From NCBI RefSeq assembly GCF_045788535.1, contig NZ_CP074074.1, forward strand, positions 248,001-312,000: a DNA stretch of 64,000 nucleotides, read 5' to 3'. Within the stretch, counting starts at the first letter, position 1; each line of letters begins with the position of its first letter. The notes under the pieces were generated by a model. It saw only the letters and a list, made by a program, of their open reading frames with translations, was not told where the DNA came from and did not search any database. This document shows, piece by piece, positions 55,705 through 64,000 of this stretch. Source of the stretch: Allotamlana fucoidanivorans. GTDB lineage: Bacteria; Bacteroidota; Bacteroidia; Flavobacteriales; Flavobacteriaceae. The translations under genes and the position numbers were made by a program.

Positions 55705-56796
55705 CTACATATCTTCCTCAAAAATATTCTCATCAAATGCATTGGCTTTTATTAACTGATAATGATAATACAGCGCTTTATGCAATTTATACTCACGATA
55801 ATTAATCCCAACCGATTCAGCGAATGCTTTTATCTCTTTAGTCATTTCTGGAGCATATACCGAACTTATGTTGGGGAATAAGTGATGTACAACATGGTAA
55901 TTAAAGTTTCCCATTACATGTCTTGAAATCCAATTATCCATAATAACATCATTAGTGGTTTTAAACTGATGTTCAAACCAGCTTATATTTACAATACCTT
56001 CTTCATTTGGAATAGGAAATTCACTTTTATCATTAGCATGCGGCGGCAATAGGGTTAGCATGGCAAATATGCTTCCAGTGGTTAAAAGAATAAATAATGC
56101 CGTTAAAGCTACGTACCATTTTACGCCTAAAACAATAGGAAGAATCACGGTATAAAAAATGAAAAATGATTTAAAACAAATTAGCTTAAAATATTCAATA
56201 CGTGGAATGTCACACACCTTCTTTATGGTTCTCCCTTTTACAAAGAAATCTTTAAAATCTCTTAGAAACATCCAGTTTAACAAATACATTGGATATAGTA
56301 TAAAAATAAGCCAACTTTGATTTCTACTTACCCAAGAAAGCTGATCATCTTTAAAAATTCTAATCAACCCTGATTGTTCAATATCAGAATCCCATCCTGC
56401 TATATTCTGGTAATTATGATGTAATAAAACATGACGTTTTTTCCAGATATAACTGTTGGCTCCTAAAAAATCAAAAATTATTAATAACGAATGATTCATC
56501 CATCGTTTTTTGAAAACATTATTATGCACAGCATCATGAATGATGTTTAAAAAAATCAACACAGATAGTATGCCTAAAAATGCATACAACAAATAAAAAA
56601 GACTTTTTAGATTATGGAAATACAGTGCTAAAACATATACACCTAAAAATACCAGAGGCAAACTTAACACCACGTAAATTTTATTACGTTTGCGCTTTTT
56701 GGGCAAGGTTTTCATAACCTCCTTTAAACGCAGTCTTAATTTTCTATAGTGTGAATTTGATGTAGAACTTGGACAAAAAGTAATTTGAGCTTCCAT
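55705..56796 (-). CDS. Membrane fatty acid desaturase, diverged paralogue
   Basis: 363 residues with di-iron histidine boxes HDAVHNN, HVLLHHNYQN and HVVHHLFPNISSVY. The third box reads HxxHH instead of the QxxHH seen in the desaturase at 7960-9054, and overall identity looks modest. Hydrophobic segments surround residues 50-95 and 190-235. The product inserts a double bond or related oxidation into an acyl chain. It sits between an extended SDR and a classical SDR gene in a minus-strand cluster, so it is probably dedicated to that pathway rather than to bulk membrane lipids. Confidence 0.88.
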   Translation of the reverse strand: MEAQITFCPSSTSNSHYRKLRLRLKEVMKTLPKKRKRNKIYVVLSLPLVFLGVYVLALYFHNLKSLFYLLYAFLGILSVLIFLNIIHDAVHNNVFKKRWMNHSLLIIFDFLGANSYIWKKRHVLLHHNYQNIAGWDSDIEQSGLIRIFKDDQLSWVSRNQSWLIFILYPMYLLNWMFLRDFKDFFVKGRTIKKVCDIPRIEYFKLICFKSFFIFYTVILPIVLGVKWYVALTALFILLTTGSIFAMLTLLPPHANDKSEFPIPNEEGIVNISWFEHQFKTTNDVIMDNWISRHVMGNFNYHVVHHLFPNISSVYAPEMTKEIKAFAESVGINYREYKLHKALYYHYQLIKANAFDENIFEEDM

Positions 56797-56862
56797 GATT
56801 GTACATTTTTATATTGACAATTTGATTTACTATTACATTGAAATGATATCATTTATTGACAA

Positions 56863-57654
56863 TTAAGCAGCCTTAGGAAATTTATTGAGTTCCTTTTCCG
56901 CCAACTTATCTTTAATAAATTCAGGCAAAAGTTTATCTAAAATCATTAAACATTTGTTTACAAACCCTGGTACGATTAACCTTTGTTTTCTGAGCATGGC
57001 TTCAATCGCTATTTTTGAAGCATCTTCTGGATTTAATACCGTTTTTCGTGTTACCCAACTAACAATTCGGTTTTGATAACACAGTCTGGTTGTTGTATTT
57101 AATCCTCCTGGACAAATGGTTGTAACTGATATGTTAGTTGTTTTTAATTCCTTTCTTAAGCTTTTTGAAAAGGAGGTTAAATAAGCCTTTGTGGCGCCGT
57201 ACACCTGTTTTTTAGGTAGAGCAAAAAAACTGGCCATGCTGCTTATATTAAGAATAGATGCTGGCGCAACCGACTTCATATTATTCAATAACAATTTTAT
57301 TAGTAGAGTTGGCGTAGTAACGTTTACAGCAATTTGCTTAAGAATAAAGGCTTCGTCTAAATTATCAAACAATCCACGACTTAAAACTCCTGCATTATTA
57401 ACCAAGTTTTTAATTGGAAGGTTATGCGTTGTAATATATTCTGAAATGGCGTAGCAACTGTCAACCGTACTTAAATCAATTTCAATATAATGCACCTCAA
57501 CGTACATATTTTCTTTAATGAATTTAGACAGTTCAGGCAAACCAGACTTGGGTAATGCCACTAAAACCAAATTCATATTTCGTTTTGCAAATTCAAGCGC
57601 GATAGACTTTCCTAAACCTTGACTTGCTCCCGTAATTAGTGTATACGCTTTCAT
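56863..57654 (-). CDS. Classical short-chain dehydrogenase/reductase
   Basis: 263 residues. Cofactor motif TGASQGLGKSIALEFAKR (residues 8-25; the TGxxxGxG form), then NNAG near 88, the catalytic Ser in LNISSMASF and YGATK (Tyr-x3-Lys), and CPGGLNTT. The C-terminal third (IVPGFVNKCLMILDKLLPEFIKDKLAEKEL) is typical of the DltE/oxidoreductase-like subgroup that acts on lipids or ketoacyl compounds. The gap to the next gene upstream is 6 bp, so it is co-transcribed with the epimerase gene before it. Confidence 0.9.
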   Translation of the reverse strand: MKAYTLITGASQGLGKSIALEFAKRNMNLVLVALPKSGLPELSKFIKENMYVEVHYIEIDLSTVDSCYAISEYITTHNLPIKNLVNNAGVLSRGLFDNLDEAFILKQIAVNVTTPTLLIKLLLNNMKSVAPASILNISSMASFFALPKKQVYGATKAYLTSFSKSLRKELKTTNISVTTICPGGLNTTTRLCYQNRIVSWVTRKTVLNPEDASKIAIEAMLRKQRLIVPGFVNKCLMILDKLLPEFIKDKLAEKELNKFPKAA

Positions 57655-57660
57655 AATATT

Positions 57661-58641
57661 TTAAATTTTTAAGGACTCAATGGTTCTCAAAATCCCAGTT
57701 TTGAAAGGTGTAATAGTATAATTCAATTCCGCTACTGCTTTTTGCGAAGAAGAGCTTCTATTTATAAAAAGGGAATCAATTACCCTAGGGGTCATACTAA
57801 CGCCCATTTTAAATAAAGCCCTTATGTTTGAATATAGCACCAACAACATTTTCAAAACATTATAGTTTAGCGTTAGTATTTTTATATTGCTCTTGGTATA
57901 CTTTTTTACCTTTTTAAAAAGTTCTTTGTAATTTAAGTTTTCACCCCCAATGATATACCTTCCTCCATTTTCACCACTGGTAATAGCCAATATATGAGCC
58001 TTAATAACATCATCTATAAAAACATAATTTGCAACTATTTTGAGTTTAGAAGGCACTATAAGTACGCTCTTATTTGTAACGATATCGACCAATTTATTGA
58101 CGCCATTTGAGAAAGTTCTTAACCCAGGGCCGTAAACCCGAGTTAAGTTTAAAATAACACATGGCAAACCTTTCTTTACAAACGCTCCAATTTTCTCTTC
58201 AGCCATGGTTTTGGTTAATTCATAATCATTAGCATAAGAAGCCAAACGGGGCTGATTTTCTGTAATAGGCTTTCTCTTATAGGAAGGACCAAAAACGGAT
58301 AAGGTACTTGTATAAATAACCTTCTTTACCTGCTCACTTGAGGCGGCTTGTAATACATTTTCTGTTCCCACAACATTCGTTTTATAAAAGCGATGAATAT
58401 TTTTACATTTCAAATTTGTAAACGCGGCGGCATGAAACACATAACAACAGCCTTTAATAGCTTGTTGTATGGATTGTAAATCACAAATATCTCCTTGAAA
58501 AACTGTTATGTTTTCATGCTTTGGCACCTTGCTCGAGTTTACATCTCGTACAAGGGCATGAACCTTAATGTTTTTTGAAGCCAGAGTCATTGCCAATTGA
58601 TGCCCAATATATCCTGTAGCCCCAGTTAATAGTACTTTCAT
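57661..58641 (-). CDS. NAD-dependent extended SDR (epimerase/3-beta-HSD-like)
   Basis: 326 residues. Rossmann motif LLTGATGYIGHQLAMTLASKNIKVHALVRD at 4-33, VFHAAAFTNL, YTSTLSVFGPSYKRKP, the catalytic YELTK and TRVYGPGLRTFSNGVNKLV. It belongs to the same subgroup as the gene at 54704-55684. Its start codon overlaps the end of the CPBP gene by 4 bp (58638-58641), a clear sign of translational coupling. The paralogous pair may catalyse successive steps on the same scaffold or work on two related substrates. Confidence 0.87.
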   Translation of the reverse strand: MKVLLTGATGYIGHQLAMTLASKNIKVHALVRDVNSSKVPKHENITVFQGDICDLQSIQQAIKGCCYVFHAAAFTNLKCKNIHRFYKTNVVGTENVLQAASSEQVKKVIYTSTLSVFGPSYKRKPITENQPRLASYANDYELTKTMAEEKIGAFVKKGLPCVILNLTRVYGPGLRTFSNGVNKLVDIVTNKSVLIVPSKLKIVANYVFIDDVIKAHILAITSGENGGRYIIGGENLNYKELFKKVKKYTKSNIKILTLNYNVLKMLLVLYSNIRALFKMGVSMTPRVIDSLFINRSSSSQKAVAELNYTITPFKTGILRTIESLKI

Positions 58642-59309
58642 GATTTTAAAGTTTTAAGTGTTTTACCGTAAAAAATTGAGATTTCGTATACCGCAGATAA
58701 TGTTAAATGCAATACAAAGGCATACCAGATACTTTGTGTTTCATAGGTTATTACGCATAGAATGATGCCAAACGGAATGGTTCCCATCATCTTTCCCTTT
58801 GAATCGAATACATGAATAATTAAATACAGAATTGTTGTTAGGGCGATAGATTCCACTAAACTGAAATATTCTAGAAATGTAAAAAACAAAACACCTCTGA
58901 AGAAGAATTCGTAGCTCAATAAAAAGAGGGTTCTAATAATAAAATAAGACCAGGCCTGTTCAAATTTATAGTAAATAACGTCGTCGTTTGTATCCTTTGC
59001 TTTCTTGGATGCCAAATACGATATGTATGCCGCCGAAAAGACCAAAGCAACATAAGGTAGAAGGATGTACAACCTCGGGATTTCAATATAATTTAATAAA
59101 AATCTTAAATCAGGACATATCTCATAGAACAAAACACCTAAAAGCACAATGCCCAAACCGTGCCTCATATTTAATAACCTTAAGCCATTTCTAACTTGTA
59201 GTGCCTGCTCTAAATTCCAAATATCTAATTTCTCATAAATCCAACTTAAAAGAAAATAGGTTAGAAACACCACACTAATAAAAACCCAAATATCTTGTGA
59301 ATTTTCCAT
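58638..59309 (-). CDS. CPBP-family (ABI) intramembrane protein
   Basis: 223 residues with about seven transmembrane segments. Motif 1 reads YEFFFRG (Glu134, Arg138), lacking the first Glu of the canonical EExxxR. Motif 2 is LYLIIHVFDSKGKMMG (His166) and motif 3 lies near VLHLTLSAVY. Canonical members are prenyl-CAAX-type glutamic proteases, but many bacterial members have no known substrate. It is the second gene of the cluster, overlapping the next gene by 4 bp and 2 bp from the preceding one. A role in maturation or lipid handling is possible. Confidence 0.8.
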   Translation of the reverse strand: MENSQDIWVFISVVFLTYFLLSWIYEKLDIWNLEQALQVRNGLRLLNMRHGLGIVLLGVLFYEICPDLRFLLNYIEIPRLYILLPYVALVFSAAYISYLASKKAKDTNDDVIYYKFEQAWSYFIIRTLFLLSYEFFFRGVLFFTFLEYFSLVESIALTTILYLIIHVFDSKGKMMGTIPFGIILCVITYETQSIWYAFVLHLTLSAVYEISIFYGKTLKTLKS

Positions 59310-59311
59310 GA

Positions 59312-59995
59312 CTATACAGGTATTAAATCAACATCAAATAAGGTGCTATTGGCTTCTATTTTCACACATTTACCATTGCGATAATGATAAATATTGTACT
59401 TACCACCATTAAAGATCACTTTGTACTTACCATGCCCTAAATATTCTAAACGTACCATGCGTTTTTCAAAATCACAAAACACTTCGCTCACTCCTTTGGG
59501 TTCAACAAAAAAGAGGGTTACCAAGTTTCTATGTATTTTGGTATGGTTTAGCTGATGGTGCTTATCTGCATTTAGGTTTTTATAGGTAACTCCTTTAAAA
59601 ACCAACTTATGATTTGCCTTAATTTTATTATTTACCTTTCTGAAAATGGAAGAATATGTAAGTAGACCATCTTTATAAATGGATGTTTCCTTCCCAATGA
59701 TTACAAATTTGAAAAGCGCTTTGGCTTGTATTTTGCTCTCTAAATAATACGCTATAGAATCTTCACTAAACATTCTATTTATACTAATGGTTCCAATCAC
59801 ATGATTGTTTCTAACCACATTATAAGTTAAATGCGTATTCGGATCTGTGTTGCTTGCAAAAGAGATAGTTACTGTAAAAAGAGTGAGGAGTAATTTAAGT
59901 TTCCAAACCAATTTTTTAAAATCGCCTAACCTTCTTGAAAAGAACGAGGCCTTTTTCGCTTTTCTTATCAGATATAAAATTAACATGGGTATCAT
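59312..59995 (-). CDS. DUF6134-like exported protein, first gene of the cluster
   Basis: 227 residues. A charged N-terminus (MIPMLILYLIRKAKKASFFSRR) precedes a second hydrophobic stretch (LKLLLTLFTVTISFAS) that looks like the real signal peptide, so a start downstream of 59995 is possible. The body (HLTYNVVRNNHVIGTISINR, YYLESKIQAKALFKFVIIGKETSIYKDG) matches my memory of the DUF6134 beta-rich domain, a relative of DUF3108-type lipid-binding proteins. Being periplasmic, it may carry or sense the lipid product. The 2-bp gap to the CPBP gene shows they are one operon. Confidence 0.7.
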   Translation of the reverse strand: MIPMLILYLIRKAKKASFFSRRLGDFKKLVWKLKLLLTLFTVTISFASNTDPNTHLTYNVVRNNHVIGTISINRMFSEDSIAYYLESKIQAKALFKFVIIGKETSIYKDGLLTYSSIFRKVNNKIKANHKLVFKGVTYKNLNADKHHQLNHTKIHRNLVTLFFVEPKGVSEVFCDFEKRMVRLEYLGHGKYKVIFNGGKYNIYHYRNGKCVKIEANSTLFDVDLIPV

Positions 59996-60118
59996 GACAG
60001 TAAGTTTAATGGTTTTGCTTACTGTAAAATTATTACCAAGACATAGAACGACTATCCCAATTAGTCTAAGATGTAATTTTCTGGATGTCCAACGATAATT
60101 TCGGACAGTTAATACTTT

Positions 60119-61261
60119 TTAAAATTGTGCTCTGTAAGTTGAAGGGGTTTCTGAAGTAAATTTCTTGAATGCCGCATAAAATGTCGACTTAGAATTAAAT
60201 CCACATTCTAAACCTATGGCGACAATGGTATAATCACTAAAGTCATCGTTAGACAAAAACTTTTTGGCCTGTTTTACGCGAAGTGAATTAATAAAATCGG
60301 AAAAATTATAGTCACTATACGAATTTATAAGCTTTGAAAAATAACTTTTGCTCATTCCCAATTCTGATGCTACAGATTCCATACTTAACAAGGGATCTAA
60401 ATAAAGCTTATTCTTGATAATGTAATTTTTAATCTTGTCAAAATCGGCTTGATGCTTTTTATTAAAAAAATCATCTTTATCATTATCTAAGCTTGATGGG
60501 TTGATATTTCCAATGCCAAGTTCTTCTGCTGCCAAAGAACTTCTTAGTGAAATTCTATCTTTTATAACATTGTACTTATAAAAGCCTTGATACCCTAACC
60601 AATATAGTAAAACGGACATACTAAAACGCAGAAGCAGATAAACCATATCATTTCCTGTAAAAAGATTTACGGTTAATGCAATGGCCCAACAACCAATAAT
60701 GATAAAGCCAAACCGAACAAACCATTTTAGCCAATTTAAATCATCATAAGATAATATGTACGAGGTTAAACGTTGTCTATTAAAAATTATAAAGCAGGCA
60801 TTAGTAAAGAGAAATATAATATAAAACAGATTAAAATAGTCTTCAATAAAAGTGTAATACTCTAACAAGATAGTATTTCTGTCGGGCACTTCATAATACA
60901 CATAAGACATTAAACAGAGTCTTAATATAACTTCTACTATAAATATTATAATAGTAGTCTTTAAAAAACTTCTTACCTTATCTTGCACTTTAGTAAAGTG
61001 AATAGTAAAGGCATAAAACATGGGTACTATTAAAAAATACCATGGTACTAAAAAGTTCTTGAAAAAAAACAACTCTGAAGAATAACCGTTTTCAATTAAC
61101 CAGCGTTGTAAATTATTTAGTGAAATAAATAAAACTGTTAAATTTAAAAACACGATGGTTTTATTGGTTTTCTTTTTAACACATGAGGTTACAAGGTTAA
61201 AGCCTAAACCCTGTACTACTCCAGCTATGAGCAAAAAATTAATAATACCTTCTAAGTTCAT
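60119..61261 (-). CDS. 7TM-AraC transcriptional regulator
   Basis: 380 residues. Six to seven transmembrane helices occupy residues 1-235 (IINFLLIAGVVQGLGFNLVTS, FFKNFLVPWYFLIVPMFYAFTI, FGFIIIGCWAIALTVNLF). A cytoplasmic linker leads to a C-terminal AraC DNA-binding domain (about 280-380; LDPLLSMESVASELGMSKSYFSKLIN, YTIVAIGLECGFNSKSTFYAAFKKFTSETPSTYR). Such one-component membrane regulators sense a membrane or periplasmic signal directly. It lies just upstream of the six-gene cluster on the same strand and probably controls it. Confidence 0.88.
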   Translation of the reverse strand: MNLEGIINFLLIAGVVQGLGFNLVTSCVKKKTNKTIVFLNLTVLFISLNNLQRWLIENGYSSELFFFKNFLVPWYFLIVPMFYAFTIHFTKVQDKVRSFLKTTIIIFIVEVILRLCLMSYVYYEVPDRNTILLEYYTFIEDYFNLFYIIFLFTNACFIIFNRQRLTSYILSYDDLNWLKWFVRFGFIIIGCWAIALTVNLFTGNDMVYLLLRFSMSVLLYWLGYQGFYKYNVIKDRISLRSSLAAEELGIGNINPSSLDNDKDDFFNKKHQADFDKIKNYIIKNKLYLDPLLSMESVASELGMSKSYFSKLINSYSDYNFSDFINSLRVKQAKKFLSNDDFSDYTIVAIGLECGFNSKSTFYAAFKKFTSETPSTYRAQF

Positions 61262-61553
61262 TCAGAGTTCAATCTTATCATCTAAACTAACGGATTACAC
61301 TTCTCTAAGATAATAAAAAAAGTGTAGTAATTATTTACACCATCAAAAACAAACTACTACAAAACACTAATTACCAAATGATTAAATACGGAAAAACTTT
61401 AGCACAAAGTACGCCTTTTGGAAGGTTTCAAAAAACATTTTAACTTACTAATACATTAACATTTGTGCAAACAAACTGTTAAACCCTGTTAAAAACTTGG
61501 CTTTCACAAAATAAAATCTATCTTATTCGTTCACCTTAAACGCAAAAGATACC

Positions 61554-61928
61554 ATGATTTATTCTGAAAAAGAGAAATATTCTGAAGTACTGGAAGATTC
61601 CATAAACTATTTACAAAACCGCGGATATAAAAATATCAAAGCCGATATGGATGGTTATGAATCGCCCAAATCATATACAAAAAAAGGCACAAATATTTCA
61701 ATTACCCCAGATATTGTTGCTATTAAAGAAGGAAGAAAACACATTTTTGATATCAGTTTAAAATCTGAAAAACCGCAACTCTTAAAATCGAAATGGCTAT
61801 TTTTAAACACGCTAAGTCGATTAAAATCACATCATTTTAAGCTCATCACAAAAAAAGGGCATTATAAATTCACTGAAGACATGCTAGAGGATGTTAACTT
61901 GAGCAACAAAAACCTTATTAAAATTTAA
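61554..61928 (+). CDS. Small conserved-type protein with a possible PD-(D/E)xK-like core
   Basis: 124 residues: an N-terminal helix (SEVLEDSINYLQNRGY), then ISITPDIVAIKEGRKHIFDISLKSE (Asp53, Asp66, Lys70) and a helix-strand (LNTLSRLKSHHFKLITKKGHYKF). The order helix, TPD turn, charged hairpin, DISLK strand, helix resembles the PD-(D/E)xK nuclease fold, but the motif is not canonical (Ser at the usual Lys position), so catalysis is doubtful. I do not know this family. It precedes rpoD by 149 bp, with a probable separate transcript. Confidence 0.65.
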   Translation: MIYSEKEKYSEVLEDSINYLQNRGYKNIKADMDGYESPKSYTKKGTNISITPDIVAIKEGRKHIFDISLKSEKPQLLKSKWLFLNTLSRLKSHHFKLITKKGHYKFTEDMLEDVNLSNKNLIKI

Positions 61929-62077
61929 GCGTATTTCAAAACAAATGCACCCGTGTCATTTGTCTTTAAAATCGTAATGATAAAAAACATGTAATTTTTT
62001 GTAACATTTTTTCACTCTTTTACGTATAACTAATGAATGCCCTATTTATTCACAATAAAATTACAGGAGAATATTAG

Positions 62078-62941
62078 ATGAGACAACTTAAAATTACGAA
62101 GCAGGTTACCAATAGAGAAACTGCATCGTTAGATAAATACCTGCAAGAAATTGGCAAGGTAGATCTTATTACTGCAGACGAAGAAGTAGAATTAGCGCAA
62201 CGTATCAAGGCTGGAGATCAAATTGCTTTAGAAAAGTTAACAAAAGCTAATTTACGTTTCGTGGTATCAGTTGCAAAACAATACCAAAATCAAGGTTTAA
62301 CCCTGCCAGATTTAATAAACGAAGGTAATCTTGGTTTAATTAAAGCAGCACAACGATTTGATGAAACGCGTGGTTTCAAGTTTATTTCTTATGCTGTTTG
62401 GTGGATTAGACAATCCATTTTACAAGCCTTAGCGGAGCAATCTCGAATTGTACGTTTGCCACTCAATAAAATTGGATCTATTAACAAAATTAATAAAACC
62501 TTTGCTTTTTTAGAGCAAAGCCATGAGCGTCCGCCTTCTGCTGAAGAAATTGCAAAAGAGCTAGACATGACCATAAATGATGTTAAAGAGTCTATGAAAA
62601 ACTCAGGACGTCATGTAAGTATGGATGCGCCTTTAGTTGAAGGAGAAGATTCTAATCTGTATGATGTTTTAAATTCTGGTGAATCTCCAAATCCAGATAA
62701 AGAGTTATTACATGAGTCTTTACGCACCGAAATTGAACGTGCTCTAGAAACGTTAACGCCTCGTGAAGCCGATGTGATTCGTTTATATTTTGGTTTAGGA
62801 AACCAACACCCTATGACCTTAGAAGAAATTGGCGAAACATTTGATTTAACACGTGAGCGTGTAAGACAAATTAAAGAAAAAGCGATTAGACGATTAAAAC
62901 ACACCTCTAGAAGTAAAATATTAAAGACCTATTTAGGATAG
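62078..62941 (+). CDS. rpoD: Primary sigma factor RpoD (sigma-A)
   Basis: 287 residues, the short Bacteroidota form without region 1.1. Region 1.2 (SLDKYLQEIGKVDLITADEEVELAQRI), region 2 (NLRFVVSVAKQYQNQGLTLPDLINEGNLGLIKAAQRFDETRGFKFISYAVWWIRQSILQAL), region 3 and region 4.2 (TLEEIGETFDLTRERVRQIKEKAIRRLKH) are complete. It recognises the TTTG/TAnnTTTG promoter type, boxes of which are seen upstream of several genes here. It is monocistronic with a strong terminator. Confidence 0.97.
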   Translation: MRQLKITKQVTNRETASLDKYLQEIGKVDLITADEEVELAQRIKAGDQIALEKLTKANLRFVVSVAKQYQNQGLTLPDLINEGNLGLIKAAQRFDETRGFKFISYAVWWIRQSILQALAEQSRIVRLPLNKIGSINKINKTFAFLEQSHERPPSAEEIAKELDMTINDVKESMKNSGRHVSMDAPLVEGEDSNLYDVLNSGESPNPDKELLHESLRTEIERALETLTPREADVIRLYFGLGNQHPMTLEEIGETFDLTRERVRQIKEKAIRRLKHTSRSKILKTYLG

Positions 62942-63016
62942 TAATATTTAAAAATTACGACTAAATAAAGGTAACAACAGTTACAATATAACTGTTCGTT
63001 TTTTGATTGATGAAAG

Positions 63017-63050
63017 AACCCCCGGCTGATTACCGGGGGTTTGTTCTTTT
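63017..63050 (+). terminator. GC-rich terminator after rpoD
   Basis: A 9-bp stem AACCCCCGG with its complement (63017-63025 with 63033-63041), a 7-base loop, then a T-rich tract. Confidence 0.88.
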
Positions 63051-63086
63051 GTATATTTAAATTTCATGAGAACAAAAAGACTTTTC

Positions 63087-63094
63087 TATATTTG
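63087..63094 (+). promoter_or_regulatory. -7 box TATATTTG before rpe
   Basis: An exact TAnnTTTG match 27 bp upstream of the rpe ATG. The same octamer precedes rpsO. Confidence 0.55.
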
Positions 63095-63120
63095 CAAAAA
63101 TTAAATACAATATTCACAAT

Positions 63121-63783
63121 ATGAGTTCTAAGTTAATTGCGCCATCTATGCTTGCAGCAGATTTTGGTAATTTACAGCGTGATACCGAAATGGTTAACAA
63201 CAGTGATGCCGATTGGTTTCACATAGATGTTATGGACGGGCATTTTGTACCTAACATCTCTTATGGCATGCCTGTAATTCAAACCATTAAAAAACACGCT
63301 ACCAAGCCTCTTGATGTGCATTTAATGATAGAAAAACCTGAACGTTATATTGAAGAATTCGCCAAAGTTGGAGCCGATATTATCACAGTACATTATGAAT
63401 CTACGGTGCATCTACACAGAACCTTACGTCAAATTAAAGCCGCAGGATGTAAAGCAGGTATTGTACTTAATTTAACAACTCCTGTATCAGTTCTTGAAGA
63501 CATTTTACCAGAATGTTTTATGGTTTTACTTATGTCTATTAATCCTGGGTTTGGCGGACAACAGTTTGAGGACATCACCTATAACAGAGTTAAAAAACTC
63601 CGCAACATGATAGATGAGCAAGGGCTACATACGCATATTGAAATTGACGGTGGTGTTACCGATAAAAACATAAAACAACTGGTTGAAGCTGGTGCTGATG
63701 TGTTTGTTGCAGGAAGTCATGTATTTAAAAGTGGCAACCAAACAGAAACCATCAAAACATTAAAGGAACTGGCTAATTCTTAA
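63121..63783 (+). CDS. rpe: Ribulose-phosphate 3-epimerase
   Basis: This 220-residue TIM barrel of normal length interconverts D-ribulose-5-phosphate and D-xylulose-5-phosphate in the pentose phosphate pathway. Family motifs are IAPSMLAADFGNL, WFHIDVMDGHFVPNISYG (metal-binding His/Asp), PLDVHLMIEKPERYI, LLMSINPGFGGQQF and HIEIDGGVTDKNI. It is cytoplasmic and metal-dependent. Its last 4 bp overlap the 3' end of the convergent CBS gene. Confidence 0.97.
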   Translation: MSSKLIAPSMLAADFGNLQRDTEMVNNSDADWFHIDVMDGHFVPNISYGMPVIQTIKKHATKPLDVHLMIEKPERYIEEFAKVGADIITVHYESTVHLHRTLRQIKAAGCKAGIVLNLTTPVSVLEDILPECFMVLLMSINPGFGGQQFEDITYNRVKKLRNMIDEQGLHTHIEIDGGVTDKNIKQLVEAGADVFVAGSHVFKSGNQTETIKTLKELANS

Positions 63784-64000
63784 AATTGTTTGGAAAAATA
63801 GTTTAGTAAATCTGAAGTCGTAACAATACCTTTTAAAAATCCATTTTCAACTACTGGCAAAGCATGAAAAGGGGCTTTAGCTAAAATGTTTGATGCCTCT
63901 CTTACGCAGGTGTCCTCGGTAACGGTTATGACATGCTTGGCCATAACCTGTTCAATTGAAAACATATTATAAACCACAGTATCGATTCTTTCCTCTGATG
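63780..64000 (-). CDS. CBS-domain protein, C-terminal part (cut by window end)
   Basis: The frame stays open to base 64000, so the start lies outside the window. About 73 residues are visible. They form one complete CBS domain (FSIEQVMAKHVITVTEDTCVREASNILAKAPFHALPVVENGFLKGIVTTSDLLNYF). In flavobacterial relatives a second CBS domain precedes this one, making a Bateman pair that binds adenine nucleotides. A start at the GTG 63977 or the nearby ATG would leave a single CBS domain and is unlikely. Confidence 0.85.
   Translation of the reverse strand, partial: SEERIDTVVYNMFSIEQVMAKHVITVTEDTCVREASNILAKAPFHALPVVENGFLKGIVTTSDLLNYFSKQF

Noticed and set aside
54704..61261. Cluster as an O-antigen/sugar nucleotide operon because of two epimerase-like genes
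   Set aside because: There is no glycosyltransferase, nucleotidyltransferase or flippase, and the neighbours are a desaturase, a classical SDR and membrane proteins.
63780..63977. A complete 65-residue single-CBS protein
   Set aside because: The frame continues to the window end and family relatives have a preceding CBS domain, so this is a partial gene.
1..64000. CRISPR arrays, tRNA or rRNA genes, insertion sequences, prophage
   Set aside because: Scanning the intergenic regions gave no regularly spaced repeats, no GC-rich cloverleaf-like segments and no transposase or integrase ORF.

Overview
The window is a contiguous stretch of a low-GC chromosome from a Flavobacteriaceae member (Bacteroidota), probably marine. 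The evidence is the family-specific gene set: PorT and a type IX secretion (T9SS) cargo with a C-terminal sorting domain, SusC/SusD pairs, a hybrid two-component system with an AraC output, the lipoprotein TamL, a short RpoD-type primary sigma factor, TAnnTTTG promoter -7 boxes, and little use of Shine-Dalgarno sequences. I see no tRNA, rRNA, CRISPR array, insertion sequence or phage gene.

Layout. 1-25 kb is mostly housekeeping: the 3' part of pruA, a 1655-residue T9SS cargo protein, a TPR protein, rsmG, an acyl desaturase, an aspartate-type aminotransferase, the trkA-trkH potassium uptake pair, ubiE-porT, a TrmH-type rRNA methyltransferase, tamL, fbaA, accD, a PAS histidine kinase, rpsO and pnp. 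Strong hairpins, several of them bidirectional, separate these units.

25-42 kb is an uptake locus built like a polysaccharide utilisation locus but with no carbohydrate-active enzyme. It holds a TPR lipoprotein divergent from a lipoprotein cytochrome c and a seven-bladed FG-GAP propeller protein. Then come two tandem SusC/SusD pairs and a DUF1735-type surface lipoprotein, followed by a membrane family 2 glycosyltransferase. 42-44.5 kb is a LysR-controlled SbtA-type bicarbonate transporter locus with two small companion genes.

44.6-61.3 kb is accessory and lies entirely on the minus strand. It contains a small outer-membrane/lipocalin pair, a compact set of a sterol-desaturase-family oxygenase, a radical SAM enzyme and a 598-residue lipoprotein, an orphan 1341-residue hybrid two-component regulator, and a six-gene cluster under a 7TM-AraC regulator. 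The six genes are two extended SDR oxidoreductases, a classical SDR, a fatty acid desaturase, a CPBP membrane protein and a DUF6134-like protein. The last cluster looks like an undescribed acyl-lipid modification pathway and, with the CAZyme-free SusCD locus, is the best candidate for new biology.

61.5-64 kb returns to the core genome: a small protein with a possible nuclease-like fold, rpoD, rpe and the C-terminal part of a CBS-domain protein that runs off the window.
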